A stretch of 64,000 nt of DNA from an uncultured Verrucomicrobia subdivision 3 bacterium (GCA_903858275.1 CAIOIC010000085.1:1-64000), one strand, 5' to 3'; numbered from the stretch's first letter, positions 25,278 through 36,177 are shown. The notes: generated by a model not told the origin, from the letters alone. A program made the numbers and translations.

Positions 25278-28200
25278 TTATTTTGTCTGCGCCAAATGCA
25301 GGTGGACGGGCTGGCGCTGGCCTTCGGAGAAGAACAGGGCTTCGTATTTGGGCAGCGTTTTTAGGCGGTCGGCTGTCCGGCGTTCAATTTCTGAAGGAGC
25401 AACATTACGCGCCAGTGTCCGGGCATCCTGATCGGTTACACGGAGAATGAGGTAATTCGCGATGGCCGAAAATAGGCTTGAGTCGAAGTCTTTGGCTTCC
25501 TGCGACGCGACAATCATCGCGAGGCCGTATTTGCGGCACTCCTTGGCCATGGTTGGAATGAGCTTCAACTTAGCGGCACGGTGCGCCTCGTCGAAAATTA
25601 CCGCATGAGTGATGCGGTCGGGACGACCGCGGCGGAACATATCCTGGTAAATACTGTAGAGCGCAAAGCTCGCATATGCGCGTTGCACAGCATCACTCTT
25701 GGAGGCGTGAACCCGAAGGATCTGCGGACTGGTCGAATCAAGCAGACTCTTTGCACCCTGCTCGGCACCGAAAAACTCGAAGTCGTCGAGCTCGGCTAGG
25801 CGCGCAAGAAGTGTCTGGGTTCTGGTGTCGGGACGCTCTTGCTGGCGCAGCAAATCTACGAAACGACGGAACGGGGGTGGCTGCAAGCCTGCGGTGGAGC
25901 CGTTGCCCCAACCATGTTCTTGGTAACTGGACTTGATCGCACCGCGCAAATTTTCGAGCTGTAATTCCCCCAGATCCGGGAAGATGGCGGAGAAAATGTC
26001 CCGCAACTGGCCGGCGCTTTCTACGTGGGCCAAGGGGCCGTCATGAGTGACACGCATCGGGTTAAATCCTAAACTCCGACCATCACTATAAGACAAGTTG
26101 GGGAATGCGCTGGCCAGCTTTTCATCTATATCATCGTGGTAGGAGAAAACGATGGGCATGACATTGCCGGCCACAAGTTCCTGACAGATGTTTATGAGAC
26201 AGGTCGTTTTACCCATGCCGGGAAGGCCCGCGATCATCAGGTGAGGGTTACTCTTAATGGATGGGGACCACGTAACTGTCCCACCGCCGCGAGCATCGCC
26301 AAGAGGCACCGTGGGAACGATTGGCGCGGCTTCGCTGCCTGCATCGGGTTGTGGAGGAATTACTGCTTCAGTATTAACCGGCGCGGTTGACGGAATGGGC
26401 GAAACCGATGGAACTATGGAAGCTTCCGCCACACTGTTAATTTCAAAATCAGGCTTTGGTGCCGGTGATGCCGGTGGGTTGGAGGGTGGCAACACTTCTG
26501 CGCGCACCTCGGTTGGTTTATCCGGCAACGTGTCTGGTCCAAATAGCCAAACGCGACATTCTTCGGCCAAGCCCGGGAATAATTCCTCGGGTGTGGTTGG
26601 AGCAAAATCCGGGCAAAAGATAAACGCACGATCTGACCGTTCTGCCAGATTCGGTTCGTATGCGGCCGGCTCGCGGATCAGGCGATCCAATTCCTCGCAC
26701 ACGCGGTTGTAAACCGCCTCATCAAGATGGTGACGACGAGCCTTATCGGCGTAAAACCGAAGCGCCCGAACCAGCCGACCGGCTCGAATGGCGCGCTCAG
26801 ACGGCTTCAACGACGCACCAAAAAACCAATCCATCCAACGGGTGCGGGTGCTGCTAGTCTGTTCAAGGACGGAGCTAACCAGCGCCGCCGCGCGAGCCAT
26901 GGCTAAATGGCGGCGATACTTAACTTCGGCAAAGCGAAACTGGAGACGCCCTTTGGAAGCCACTGAGACAAAGAGCATGTCCGCGCGGCGGGAATCTTCC
27001 TGTTCCAGGCCGTCGCCATCAGTCGGTTTATCCTGATCCTCATCCTCAAACAACTCTGTTGGAACAAGGTCGCGCACATCGTCGAGGGGAACCAGAAACC
27101 CGGACGAAAGCGGCAACCAGCATTCCGACTCGGGTTCGGACTTCAGGCAATTGGCGCGAACAAGGGAGAGGGCAACCAATTCTGCCCCAACCCGTTTGGC
27201 CGGCATATCATCCCCTCCCGCCGCCAAGCGCATCGCAAGCCGGCCGCTCAATCCTTTGAGCTGCCCAAGCAGATATTCGCAATTGCGCATCGAACCGCTC
27301 AAACCCATCAAGGCCAGAGTCTGATCCAGCAAATGACGCACCTCGTCAAAATGTGCGGTCGAAGTAATCATCTGCAAACATCCGAGGTCATCGCGCTCCG
27401 GCACTGCATCGATTAAATAGGCATCGTAAACAGCCGGTGACTGCTGAGGAGAATCAAAATATTCAACACCAGCATTACGATCCACGGTAACAACCCAGTC
27501 ACAGAGCCGGTGGAGGGTATCCAACATCTCCACGTCATCACCGGACGGAACGGTGAGGATAAGCGGCTGGCCTTCCGGCAATCCAGCCCAGCGAGCAACA
27601 GTGCCTGCGATGGCGCTCTGAAGTTTCTGGAGGCGCTCGGTGACCACTCGGTTTGGAAGCTTCAGGCCATCCTGTTCCAGGGGGACAAACAACCGCCAAC
27701 ATGGCTGAGATCCACTGATGGAAAAAATGCGCTGCAAGTTGGCCGCCAATCCGAAGGCGAGAATGGGACTCGTGCCAGGATGCTTGGGTTCTGCGGCAAC
27801 TTGTGAGGTGAACGAGTCGAAGGCGATGGCTAGATGGGCGGGCTGGTTCAAGGATTTAGGATCACGGCGGGCCCAGCGAAGCCGGGGCAAGACGCGTCCG
27901 CCACCACGGTTTAGAGATTCCAAACTCCATGCATCCTCTGCGGGGACACGAGCGACGCCGGCCCGCCGCCGTTGGTTAATCTTCACTAAATGCGCACCAG
28001 CCGCGCCAGACTGTGCTTCGGAGGGATGTAAATCGAGCTGGTAGGCGACATTACGAAGGTGAGGTCCATCTTCAGACTCGTCATCCGGATGCGGTTCGTC
28101 AATGAGGGCTTTACCCAAGGCTCGCACCACCGTGGCAGCATCCCCCGGACGCAAGGCATGAACTCGAACCAACGAGCATTCCGGGTGGGAATCCAAGTAA

Positions 28201-30290
28201 TGACCCACTTCACGTGCCAGAGCATCGCCCGAATTTGTGCTCAAACCAGGCACAATGCGTTCCGAATCACCGGCAAAGCAGGCGGCGAGCGTGGCAATAG
28301 CTGATTTTGGTTCGCGATCGCGATCCGCAACCATCGCCACGGCCGATAGGCCGAGCACATCGCCGAAGACAAAATGGGAATTAGGCAAAAGGCCCGGAAG
28401 AATGAAAGGGAAATGGGCTGCATCCAGCCAGCCAAGAGTATTGCGAATACGCCGAGGGGGTATTTGCTCCTCAAACCGCATCTGATATGCAAGTTCATCA
28501 TAGGCGCTTTGCCAAGCCACGCGCGCCGGATGCGAGGGCAGCACAATCAGGCCGGTGGTGCGGCCGGCGGGATTCTGAACTTCAATAGTGTGCGCCAATG
28601 CAAGCTGGGGATCACCAGACTCCAATGCGGTTTGCCAGGCGTTCAAGTATTCGGCGGTCAGCGCAGCCGAGCTATGCCCGTGCAAATAAAAGCGGGACAT
28701 CGTGCCTGCTGCCTTGAGGGCATTATCTCGAAAACGGCGCGATACATCCTGCAGGCGCGACAGTGTGTCATCCATTGTTTCCGCCGCGACGACGGATTTG
28801 AACTCCAAAGAACTCGTCCAAAATCCATCCGCCCGGCATCGAATGATCCAACGCCCGATACAGGCTTCACCTTGACGTTGCCAGTCACGCTCCACTTCTT
28901 GGAGCAAACGCGGACGTTCGACACGAAAGCCACGCCGCATGCCGGGAAGGCGGCAGGTTACGAAGCCATGCTTATCCGCTACGGCCTGCTCACCCTTTTG
29001 ACGCTGTTCAAGGAACAATTCAATATCGTCCCGGGAATTTGCCTGGATCAAGCCATCGGCAAGACAGCGCAAGATTTCACCACTACTGATGCGTTCAGAA
29101 ACGGGGGCTTCGCCAAAGGTGATAATGAAATCTTCGGTCCTTTCTGGTTTTACACTGGTTTGGGCCGCGGCCGAAATCTCAACGAATGCCTCCAATTTGG
29201 AGGAGTCATCCAAGTCTTCAAAATCCTCGTGAGTAAAGATCACTTTTTGCTCGGAATTCCCGCTGTGCTCGACCTGGCGAGAAGCGATAGTTTCCGACCC
29301 AGCGAGCACTCTGACTTCATAATTGACTGATCCCCGAGGAAGGGTTTCCGGCTCCGTTTTCCACCTGATCTCTAGTTTTGTTTTTGGATTCTCGGTATCA
29401 ATGATTAGGTGCGGAAGAGATTCGTCTGGAACGATTTTCAACCCTGACCAAGCCAAGAGTTTGTTGTTCCGGCGCCATGGTATGATGTCAATCTTAGCGA
29501 GGCTGCTATCCAAGAATGCCGGCCGCAAATTTCCAAGCCACAGCATTGGGGTCGCAGCAACTGCCTCCAAAACCACCGAGCGTGGTTGCGAGCCAGAGTT
29601 ACGCAACACCTGCTCAAGGGCGGCAAGCTGCGCCTCAGTTTGCTGGGATAATACGAGGCTACTTATGCGCATGGCCGGTGCCTGGCTGGTGGCAGGAGGC
29701 ATTAACAGTTTCTCCACCATCAGTGCTGACTCGCCTAAAAGACTGCCACATTCTTCAGCCGTTTTGCCCACCACAGGCCACAAGTCAAGCAGATGAACCA
29801 GTTGGCCCGCTTCTTTATAATTTTGATTGAGCAACCCAAAAAACTCAAACTCCTGACGCAAGGAGGTGCTATTGCGACGTCCGCCCAAGCGACGGGCGCG
29901 TTTGATGGCATCTTCCGCGAAAGTTCTCCACGCACGCTCAGTATTCTGCCGAAGGATGGTAATCGCTTCTTTGAATAATGTTTTTTCGTCAATTTCACGG
30001 GCGGCGCTATAGATGCCATCCATGCCTGCTCCAGCACCATGCGCGTCAATCAGTAGAAAGGTAGCCGGCCCTTTGTTCTCGCGCACCTCGACAGCTCGAT
30101 CAGCAGTTATCCAGCCTTCACCGTTGGCGGAGCCGACAGCAACAATTTGCCAGCCAGAAACATTGCGGACTCCGGCGCCAACGATTTGCTGGATGTCGCT
30201 GCGCGCGAAGGCACGGGTAAAGGCCAAGTCTCCCTCCGCCCCCCGACCGAGGAGGCGCTCCAGCGCACGACTCAGAATCTGAATGTTCAT
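25278..30290 (-). CDS. Giant HerA/FtsK-like ATPase of a defence system (1670 aa, MAD8- or DptH-like)
   Basis: The C-terminal ~320 residues are a HerA/FtsK-type motor: HLMIAGLPGMGKTTCLINIC (Walker A, about 1355) and HAVIFDEAHRAAK (Walker B, about 1560), followed by an Arg-rich sensor region. The N-terminal 1350 residues have a repeating alpha/beta layout with an Asp-His-Gly-Ala loop (IDAHGAGAGMDGIYSAAREI) and no other motif I can name. I recall this shape from MAD8 (methylation-associated defence) and DptH (Dnd restriction). Its ATG overlaps the previous stop by 4 bases, so it is translated with the 596-aa protein. Probably a DNA-pumping or nuclease-loading motor; target unknown. Confidence 0.65.
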   Translation of the reverse strand: MNIQILSRALERLLGRGAEGDLAFTRAFARSDIQQIVGAGVRNVSGWQIVAVGSANGEGWITADRAVEVRENKGPATFLLIDAHGAGAGMDGIYSAAREIDEKTLFKEAITILRQNTERAWRTFAEDAIKRARRLGGRRNSTSLRQEFEFFGLLNQNYKEAGQLVHLLDLWPVVGKTAEECGSLLGESALMVEKLLMPPATSQAPAMRISSLVLSQQTEAQLAALEQVLRNSGSQPRSVVLEAVAATPMLWLGNLRPAFLDSSLAKIDIIPWRRNNKLLAWSGLKIVPDESLPHLIIDTENPKTKLEIRWKTEPETLPRGSVNYEVRVLAGSETIASRQVEHSGNSEQKVIFTHEDFEDLDDSSKLEAFVEISAAAQTSVKPERTEDFIITFGEAPVSERISSGEILRCLADGLIQANSRDDIELFLEQRQKGEQAVADKHGFVTCRLPGMRRGFRVERPRLLQEVERDWQRQGEACIGRWIIRCRADGFWTSSLEFKSVVAAETMDDTLSRLQDVSRRFRDNALKAAGTMSRFYLHGHSSAALTAEYLNAWQTALESGDPQLALAHTIEVQNPAGRTTGLIVLPSHPARVAWQSAYDELAYQMRFEEQIPPRRIRNTLGWLDAAHFPFILPGLLPNSHFVFGDVLGLSAVAMVADRDREPKSAIATLAACFAGDSERIVPGLSTNSGDALAREVGHYLDSHPECSLVRVHALRPGDAATVVRALGKALIDEPHPDDESEDGPHLRNVAYQLDLHPSEAQSGAAGAHLVKINQRRRAGVARVPAEDAWSLESLNRGGGRVLPRLRWARRDPKSLNQPAHLAIAFDSFTSQVAAEPKHPGTSPILAFGLAANLQRIFSISGSQPCWRLFVPLEQDGLKLPNRVVTERLQKLQSAIAGTVARWAGLPEGQPLILTVPSGDDVEMLDTLHRLCDWVVTVDRNAGVEYFDSPQQSPAVYDAYLIDAVPERDDLGCLQMITSTAHFDEVRHLLDQTLALMGLSGSMRNCEYLLGQLKGLSGRLAMRLAAGGDDMPAKRVGAELVALSLVRANCLKSEPESECWLPLSSGFLVPLDDVRDLVPTELFEDEDQDKPTDGDGLEQEDSRRADMLFVSVASKGRLQFRFAEVKYRRHLAMARAAALVSSVLEQTSSTRTRWMDWFFGASLKPSERAIRAGRLVRALRFYADKARRHHLDEAVYNRVCEELDRLIREPAAYEPNLAERSDRAFIFCPDFAPTTPEELFPGLAEECRVWLFGPDTLPDKPTEVRAEVLPPSNPPASPAPKPDFEINSVAEASIVPSVSPIPSTAPVNTEAVIPPQPDAGSEAAPIVPTVPLGDARGGGTVTWSPSIKSNPHLMIAGLPGMGKTTCLINICQELVAGNVMPIVFSYHDDIDEKLASAFPNLSYSDGRSLGFNPMRVTHDGPLAHVESAGQLRDIFSAIFPDLGELQLENLRGAIKSSYQEHGWGNGSTAGLQPPPFRRFVDLLRQQERPDTRTQTLLARLAELDDFEFFGAEQGAKSLLDSTSPQILRVHASKSDAVQRAYASFALYSIYQDMFRRGRPDRITHAVIFDEAHRAAKLKLIPTMAKECRKYGLAMIVASQEAKDFDSSLFSAIANYLILRVTDQDARTLARNVAPSEIERRTADRLKTLPKYEALFFSEGQRQPVHLHLAQTK

Positions 30291-32077
30291 ACCTCTTTAT
30301 TCCGTTGAAACCGCGGACGGAGATGTTTCATAAATTCGGCATCATTGACGCCAACGAGCAAGCCCAGATCACGAAGGCGGCGTTCCAACATGGCGCGGTT
30401 ATTCAACAAGTCTTCTCGGGAAGCGGAGACACCAGGCGGGCATTCATCCACCCAAATTCCATAGCGTTCGCGTAAAATGCGAAGGAATTCCGCGAACGAG
30501 AGCACGCCTTGACGGGCAATGAGGTGCAGGTGAACAAGCGTTTCGAGAACAGTATTTGAAAGAATCATAGACCTCATATCCATCATTTTTCTTTTACGTC
30601 CCGCAATCGTCCTAGAGACACGTCTTTTGCGGCCTAACCCATGGGCCTCGTTCAACATCAAACAAGAGTCAATAAATTTGAGCGGATTTGAGTGGAGCAG
30701 CTTATCACCCATCATGACACACATGCTTTCAGCGAGTATCCGTAAAGGGTCTTTTGAAGTTTTCGTCCCGCGAAGGATTTCAACAGCCTCAGTCTCGATA
30801 CCTTCGGTTTCGAGCCGCGCCGCCAGCGCTTCAATTTTCTCAAATAAATCATTCAGTATTGCGTCGGAGCGCTCGTGTTTTTCAAAGCGGACTCGTCCCA
30901 ATAAGTTAAGCCAATCCGCGGTGTCTGGCCCCTTGGGAGTATGATCGCGTAATACCCGATCATATCTGCATTTTGCATCCAGGATTCGAATAGCCATCAA
31001 GCTTGAAGATGACTGATCAAACAACCGCATAACTTCTTCAAATGAACGCTCTGATAGATCACGAAGACGCGAGTCGCTTCCATTTGAGGCATCTGCAAGC
31101 ACAGCTACTGGCTTCTGGTCCAGTTTCGGGGTAATATTCCCACTACTGTCCCAGGCAACAGCAATTTCGCAACTTTCCAAATAAATGCATAAAAGGCCTA
31201 AGCCAATTAATGATTCGAGCATGGGAGTGATCGACCGCCTCGGAACAACATCGCCATACTCTTGAAGAAACCCTGTTAGATCGTCTCTGAAAACATCGGC
31301 TGCACGCTGTGAAAGCGGCCACAAATTCTGAATGAAGGGAAGAGCATTGGCGGTAGCCCGGGCCGTCTCCGGTGCTTCACCGCAGGCCATAGCCAACCTA
31401 ACCATTAATAACTCCTCTATGGAAAGCTGTGCTTGCTCATCGAGCGTGTCAGTGCACAAATTAGCTATGTTGTCACCGAATTGAACCCCCCGTCCAAAAA
31501 TACCCAAAAACAGATTTTTTTCAGGAAAACATCCAACTGGAAAAGCCGTGTTCGCGGATGCTGAAGTTGGCTTTAGTTTCTGTTCATCACTCTGATTTGC
31601 AAGCAAGCTAACTATCATTTCAGGGACATAACGGAGATGTCCTACAAACGGCGGCAGGTCGAGCCAGGAAGCAAAGAAGTGGACTGGAAACGCCCGTTGA
31701 ATTTCTATTCGCTGCCCCTCTTCGTGGCCTTTGTTTTCAAGTTGGTCACAAAGAATAAGATCTCCCAAAATGTCCTTGGCAACTTCAGAGTCGAAGCCAA
31801 CAAAATGTTTTTCATCTTGAGAAAGTTTAGCAGCCACCGACCACACATCTGCTCTGCGATCAGGCAAACCAAACGTGTTCTGAAACCTTCCTTTCCCACG
31901 CCGACAACCACGTCGACACATATAAAAAACTGCGGGAAGCACTGAACCCACAGCAAAACCTTGCGGAGTCAAAGGCAACACCACTAGGGTGTTGGCAGTC
32001 CAGATCAACTCTTTGAGTGGTTTGGTGAACACCTCCTCAACGATTGCACTTGCGATCTTACCTTCGTTTACGGGCAT
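30287..32077 (-). CDS. Defence-system protein between kinase and HerA ATPase (596 aa, MAD7-like)
   Basis: I recognise no catalytic motif. The chain is soluble, and its final ~120 residues form a helical domain with RYGIWVDECPPG and LRDLGLLVGVNDAEFMKHLRPRF. It is fixed between the kinase-NTPase (10-base overlap) and the HerA ATPase (4-base overlap), so all three are translationally coupled. The position matches MAD7, which I recall lying between the kinase MAD6 and the ATPase MAD8. It is probably a structural or regulatory subunit; the name is inference. Confidence 0.55.
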   Translation of the reverse strand: MPVNEGKIASAIVEEVFTKPLKELIWTANTLVVLPLTPQGFAVGSVLPAVFYMCRRGCRRGKGRFQNTFGLPDRRADVWSVAAKLSQDEKHFVGFDSEVAKDILGDLILCDQLENKGHEEGQRIEIQRAFPVHFFASWLDLPPFVGHLRYVPEMIVSLLANQSDEQKLKPTSASANTAFPVGCFPEKNLFLGIFGRGVQFGDNIANLCTDTLDEQAQLSIEELLMVRLAMACGEAPETARATANALPFIQNLWPLSQRAADVFRDDLTGFLQEYGDVVPRRSITPMLESLIGLGLLCIYLESCEIAVAWDSSGNITPKLDQKPVAVLADASNGSDSRLRDLSERSFEEVMRLFDQSSSSLMAIRILDAKCRYDRVLRDHTPKGPDTADWLNLLGRVRFEKHERSDAILNDLFEKIEALAARLETEGIETEAVEILRGTKTSKDPLRILAESMCVMMGDKLLHSNPLKFIDSCLMLNEAHGLGRKRRVSRTIAGRKRKMMDMRSMILSNTVLETLVHLHLIARQGVLSFAEFLRILRERYGIWVDECPPGVSASREDLLNNRAMLERRLRDLGLLVGVNDAEFMKHLRPRFQRNKEV

Positions 32078-35000
32078 ATCAGTGAGGGGTTGATGGCTTC
32101 ACAGGCCAATTGCTGTTCCGAGAGAGACCGCTTGATTCCCAAGCGATACAAGGTTGTATCAGACTTGGGATTACAGGCAAGAAGGTGGCCTTCGTCCTCC
32201 TTGGCGAGTCGTTGGGTAAAAATGGCCAGATTGGCAAACAGGTCATCTGAGCGCAGTTCACTTAATTGCTCGCCCGAAGCCAACGACAACAGCGTATGGA
32301 ACAGTTCATAGCCCATGGACAAAACGTCTTCACGGCCGTTCGCGGCCCGGTAAACCAGATTCAGGCGACGCGGAAGTATTGGGAGCGGGATGTCTCGAAC
32401 CAGCGGCCATTCGGCTTCAAGCCGGAAACGATCCAGCGGTTTCTCGACCCAGAAATACGTTTCGGTCGGTGTGCGCGGCGTGATGCGCAGTGGAACAATA
32501 GCGCTGCGCACCAAGGCCAGTGGCGGCAGGCTTTCAAGTTGGGAAATGCCGCGACAAAGACGGGAGCAAAGATCGGCATTGTCCGCTGCAGACCTGAGAG
32601 CAGCTTCCTTGAACAGGCGCAAATGATCGCCATTCGCCAAGGGGAGAGAATTGGAATCGCCTGTCAACGCCTCAAGTTGTGCCTCGCTCCACTCCAGGTA
32701 AGCACGGCGGCGGGCAGAATCGCGCGCGAGACCAGGATAACCTTGGCCCGCACCCGGAACTTCGCGAGCAGTGCGACCCATAAGCCAGCGATCCAGTTGA
32801 GGGTGTGATTCAAGCGCGGGATCCAGTGCGGCAAGTTCGCGAAGCAGTTCACCTTGTCGAAAGGGCGACTCGGGGGAAAAGAGCATATCCCAAAGTGAAC
32901 CTGCTTTTAGTCCTGGATCATTATGTAATTCACTGCAGCTATTAACACCGAACAAGACGTAACTAAGCACACCCCGTAATTCGCGGGTCGTGATGTGAAT
33001 TTGTCCCCGCTGATGGACCGCCTGCAACGCATCGCTTAGACGGGCCCGCAAGCGTTTGCCTAGGTCTTCTTGCGGAGTTCCAGCCGGGGCAAGCAGGCGA
33101 TGCGCATAAGGACCAGCGGTGCAACGATCCCAAGCTTCACATTTCAGACACGGCGCCCATGTCTGGGCCGCCCGCTCACCGCCCAACAATCGCCGAATTA
33201 GTCGGTCCAGAAAATCGTCGGACCATTGTCCGGCGGGTGTCCGCCCACCGACGAGTGAACGATGATTCAGGCTGATGAACTGGACGTGAGCGGGCGTGGC
33301 TCCGTCTTCGTCATCGTGCGAAAGAAAAGAACGGAGCGCGCGGGTGAATGAACTGGGGCCAGAAGTGTGCTCGCGGTTTTCAAGCCATTCATAAAGACGT
33401 CCATCGTTGATGGCCAGCAAATGGGCAATGTCATTTTCCGGCAAACCATTCAGGAAAGGCTGGAGTATGTCGTCGAGTAAATCGTTAGCACTGCGGCCCT
33501 GCCACGATGCCGATCCATCGAGGTTGGCGCGAAGCACCAAACCATCAGTGGTTGTGGCCTCCCAGATGCGGTTAGCAGACTGGTGCCGGGTAATTCCAAA
33601 TTTTGCCGCCAAGTGTTGAAGCAATGCCGTCTTGCCATCCCCCGCATTGCCACATAACAAAACCAGGCGCGTGGTGCGGGAGCGAACAGCGTCGAACAAG
33701 GCTTGTTCAAGCGGGGTTTCAACATAGGTGGCGAGTGCGAAGTCACTATCCAGACCCCGAGTCTCAATGTTGCCATGAGGTGAACCAGGATAAATCCGGA
33801 GAAGTGAATCCAGCCATTCAACCTGCTGTTGGGATCGTTGGACCACTTCTGGAACAGGCGTAACTGGTTCGTTTGCTGGGGGAATCTCCCCGATGCCGAG
33901 GGAAGAAAGGGCGCGAATCGCGGCCTGGGCATCTTGGAAACGACGGTCGCGGTCCGGGTGCGTGGCCTGATCCAAAAAAGGGGCGAGCTTGGGAAGCGAT
34001 TCTCTTTCGCCCGTTCGCCAATCAAGACCATGGTTTTTGTCCATGGCACCGTGAGGGCTAGGGAAAGCGGAATGGTTGAAAGCAACTTCAAACAGACTGG
34101 AAGCGAGCGCAAAAAAATCATCTGAAGGTTGGAGGCCTTCACGGCGTTGAGCTTCGGGCGAACAATACGCCGTGGCGCCAGTCCCCCAGGATTGCTTGGC
34201 CACGGCAGTGACAAGGTCGTAGTCCGTGAGAGTCAAACCGCCACGATCGCAAATCAAGTTGCGCGGGCTGACATCGCCGTGAACCAGTCCTTGGGCGTGC
34301 AAGGCCGCGAGCGACTGACAAACCTCGGTGCACCAGCGGACGAGGAGGTTTTCGACCGATTCATCGCCGGCCTCTTCAGCTGCGATGGCCAAAACCCCGG
34401 CAAGGCCGTCCAGCGAATCTCCCTCGATCCATTTCAGCAAGGCAACGATGCGATCCTGCTGCCAATTCCGGGCCGTTTCAAAAACGACGGACAGGCCGGG
34501 AGACGTGGTGTGACTGCGCACACGCTGGTATGCCTGAAGGGCGGCGCGACCAGAATCCGGCGACTTCATCACCTTGGCGACGAACGTCCCATAGTTTTCC
34601 CCGCTGGCTGGATCAACCTGCTCGACTTTGAATGTCCTCCCGACCCCGCCTGAACCCAAGCGGCTGACGATTCGCAATGTCATGTCACGAAAGGGAAGAA
34701 GCTGGCCTTCCGACCAATATTCGGCTGGCGGAATTTCCCCCTCGTCGGGTGGGGCGAAGGGAAGTTCAGGTTCAGGAGCCGCAATTAAACACGCACGCAA
34801 TTCCGTTTCGATGGTCTTCAGTGGGGCGCGGGATTCTGGGACATCCACACACCCCAAGAGCAACGCTTTTCGGGCGGTTTCGGCCTTGCTGTCCGTGGCA
34901 TTGCCAAACACCGTGAGTAAGGCGGAACAGAGGGAGAATACATCGCTGAGTTGGGAGGCGGCAGCAAGACCGCCGGCGCGAACTTCAGGAGCATCAAACT

Positions 35001-36078
35001 CGGAATCGGTTGGTTCAACGGCGCCGAGGGTCTGAGTGTTGGGCAGTCGCGACAGGCTGAAATTAACGAAGACGGGTTCGTTGCGAGAAGCGACCAAAAC
35101 ACTCTGCGGACACAGATTGCGATGAACAATTTTGACTGAATCCGGATCGGTGAGTCCGTGAATGTCGTGGAGAGCCAGGCAGCAGTTGGCGGCGTATTCG
35201 ATGCGTTCGGATGTAGTCCAAGACGCATCCACAGCCCGCTCGGCAAGAGTCGGCGCGCCGGGATCAATCAAAGTGAAGTAGGACAACTCGCCGGGAAATT
35301 CTGGCAATTCGCGGAGCGTATCGCGGACGCGCGGCACGAAACGCGTTTTCTGTAGCATTTGCAGGGCGCGGGATTCTCGCTCGGCCTGTCGTTCTGGATT
35401 CTTTTCTTCGCTGGCGGAGATATCGTAGAGATGAAGAATTACGCGCTCCTTGGTGCGCTGGTGCGTGCCCGTGTAAACGCGGTGGAATGCCTGCTCATGG
35501 GGCGTTTGAAGTTCCAGATTCTGATAAGTCGCGATGCGGCGAATCTTGCCATCCAACTGCAACTTGGCCGCCGGTTCAAGCGTGCCCGTGAGGAGTTTCA
35601 CTTGCGATTCGTTTAACTCGCCTTGGGGAAGCTCACGGAAGATTTTGACCAGTTCACGCAATGTCCATACCGGCACGCCACGAATAGTTGAGGGTAGATT
35701 GGGGCCAACCGGTTCACGGGTGATCAGAAATGCCTGATTCACTTTGGGGCTGTCTGACAGGGCGCGTTTGACCCGACCAGCGAACCGTTTGGCCTTGGCC
35801 GTTAGTTTTTCCGCCTCCGCCTCGGCGCTGGCCCGGTTGTTGTTGATCCAAGCAGCGTCCCAATGTTTGACTTCAATTACAAAAATTCCTCTGGGTCCAA
35901 TGGGGACGAGATCCAAGTCATCTGACTGGTGCAAGGGAGATGACGATGAGGACAGTCCCGCGAAAACAATCCAGGGCGGTGCATCCACCAAGGCTTCGAG
36001 CGCGGTTTTGCACCTGGTTTCGGCGGCAACCTCACTGGCGTTTACGGCCTTGCTGAAGCGGATGATTTTTACAGCCAT
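32068..36078 (-). CDS. NERD, tandem kinase and AAA-like NTPase fusion (1336 aa, PglW/MAD6-like)
   Basis: Four parts are visible. (a) N-terminus: NERD nuclease-like domain with DDLDLVPIGPRGIFVIEVKHW. (b) about 190-430: kinase-like, but with VHRNL in place of HRD and NFS in place of DFG, so probably a pseudokinase. (c) about 470-730: a second kinase with RLGSGGVGRTFKV, FVAKVMK, VHGDVSPRNLICD and TDYDL, which looks active. (d) from about 820: an NTPase with LCGNAGDGKTALLQHL (Walker A) and a CLKCEAWDRC cysteine cluster. NERD-kinase chains are known from PglW; fusion to this NTPase recalls MAD6 or a DptF-type protein. It sits between type III Res and the 596-aa protein, so it is a likely signalling and control hub of the operon. 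Confidence 0.75.
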   Translation of the reverse strand: MAVKIIRFSKAVNASEVAAETRCKTALEALVDAPPWIVFAGLSSSSSPLHQSDDLDLVPIGPRGIFVIEVKHWDAAWINNNRASAEAEAEKLTAKAKRFAGRVKRALSDSPKVNQAFLITREPVGPNLPSTIRGVPVWTLRELVKIFRELPQGELNESQVKLLTGTLEPAAKLQLDGKIRRIATYQNLELQTPHEQAFHRVYTGTHQRTKERVILHLYDISASEEKNPERQAERESRALQMLQKTRFVPRVRDTLRELPEFPGELSYFTLIDPGAPTLAERAVDASWTTSERIEYAANCCLALHDIHGLTDPDSVKIVHRNLCPQSVLVASRNEPVFVNFSLSRLPNTQTLGAVEPTDSEFDAPEVRAGGLAAASQLSDVFSLCSALLTVFGNATDSKAETARKALLLGCVDVPESRAPLKTIETELRACLIAAPEPELPFAPPDEGEIPPAEYWSEGQLLPFRDMTLRIVSRLGSGGVGRTFKVEQVDPASGENYGTFVAKVMKSPDSGRAALQAYQRVRSHTTSPGLSVVFETARNWQQDRIVALLKWIEGDSLDGLAGVLAIAAEEAGDESVENLLVRWCTEVCQSLAALHAQGLVHGDVSPRNLICDRGGLTLTDYDLVTAVAKQSWGTGATAYCSPEAQRREGLQPSDDFFALASSLFEVAFNHSAFPSPHGAMDKNHGLDWRTGERESLPKLAPFLDQATHPDRDRRFQDAQAAIRALSSLGIGEIPPANEPVTPVPEVVQRSQQQVEWLDSLLRIYPGSPHGNIETRGLDSDFALATYVETPLEQALFDAVRSRTTRLVLLCGNAGDGKTALLQHLAAKFGITRHQSANRIWEATTTDGLVLRANLDGSASWQGRSANDLLDDILQPFLNGLPENDIAHLLAINDGRLYEWLENREHTSGPSSFTRALRSFLSHDDEDGATPAHVQFISLNHRSLVGGRTPAGQWSDDFLDRLIRRLLGGERAAQTWAPCLKCEAWDRCTAGPYAHRLLAPAGTPQEDLGKRLRARLSDALQAVHQRGQIHITTRELRGVLSYVLFGVNSCSELHNDPGLKAGSLWDMLFSPESPFRQGELLRELAALDPALESHPQLDRWLMGRTAREVPGAGQGYPGLARDSARRRAYLEWSEAQLEALTGDSNSLPLANGDHLRLFKEAALRSAADNADLCSRLCRGISQLESLPPLALVRSAIVPLRITPRTPTETYFWVEKPLDRFRLEAEWPLVRDIPLPILPRRLNLVYRAANGREDVLSMGYELFHTLLSLASGEQLSELRSDDLFANLAIFTQRLAKEDEGHLLACNPKSDTTLYRLGIKRSLSEQQLACEAINPSLICP

Positions 36079-36177
36079 AGACTATTTACCCTTTGGTCTT
36101 GGCGACGCAGGCTCACGCCGAGCATCACGCGCCCGTCAAGCATATCGGTTGGTTGCGTGACGATATTCATTTATAAA

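Noticed and set aside
25278-36078. Dnd/phosphorothioation system (DptFGH)
   Set aside because: The kinase-NTPase and HerA-like ATPase recall DptF/DptH, but the sulfur-modification genes dndA-E are absent; a type III methylase is there instead, so I favour a MADS-like reading.
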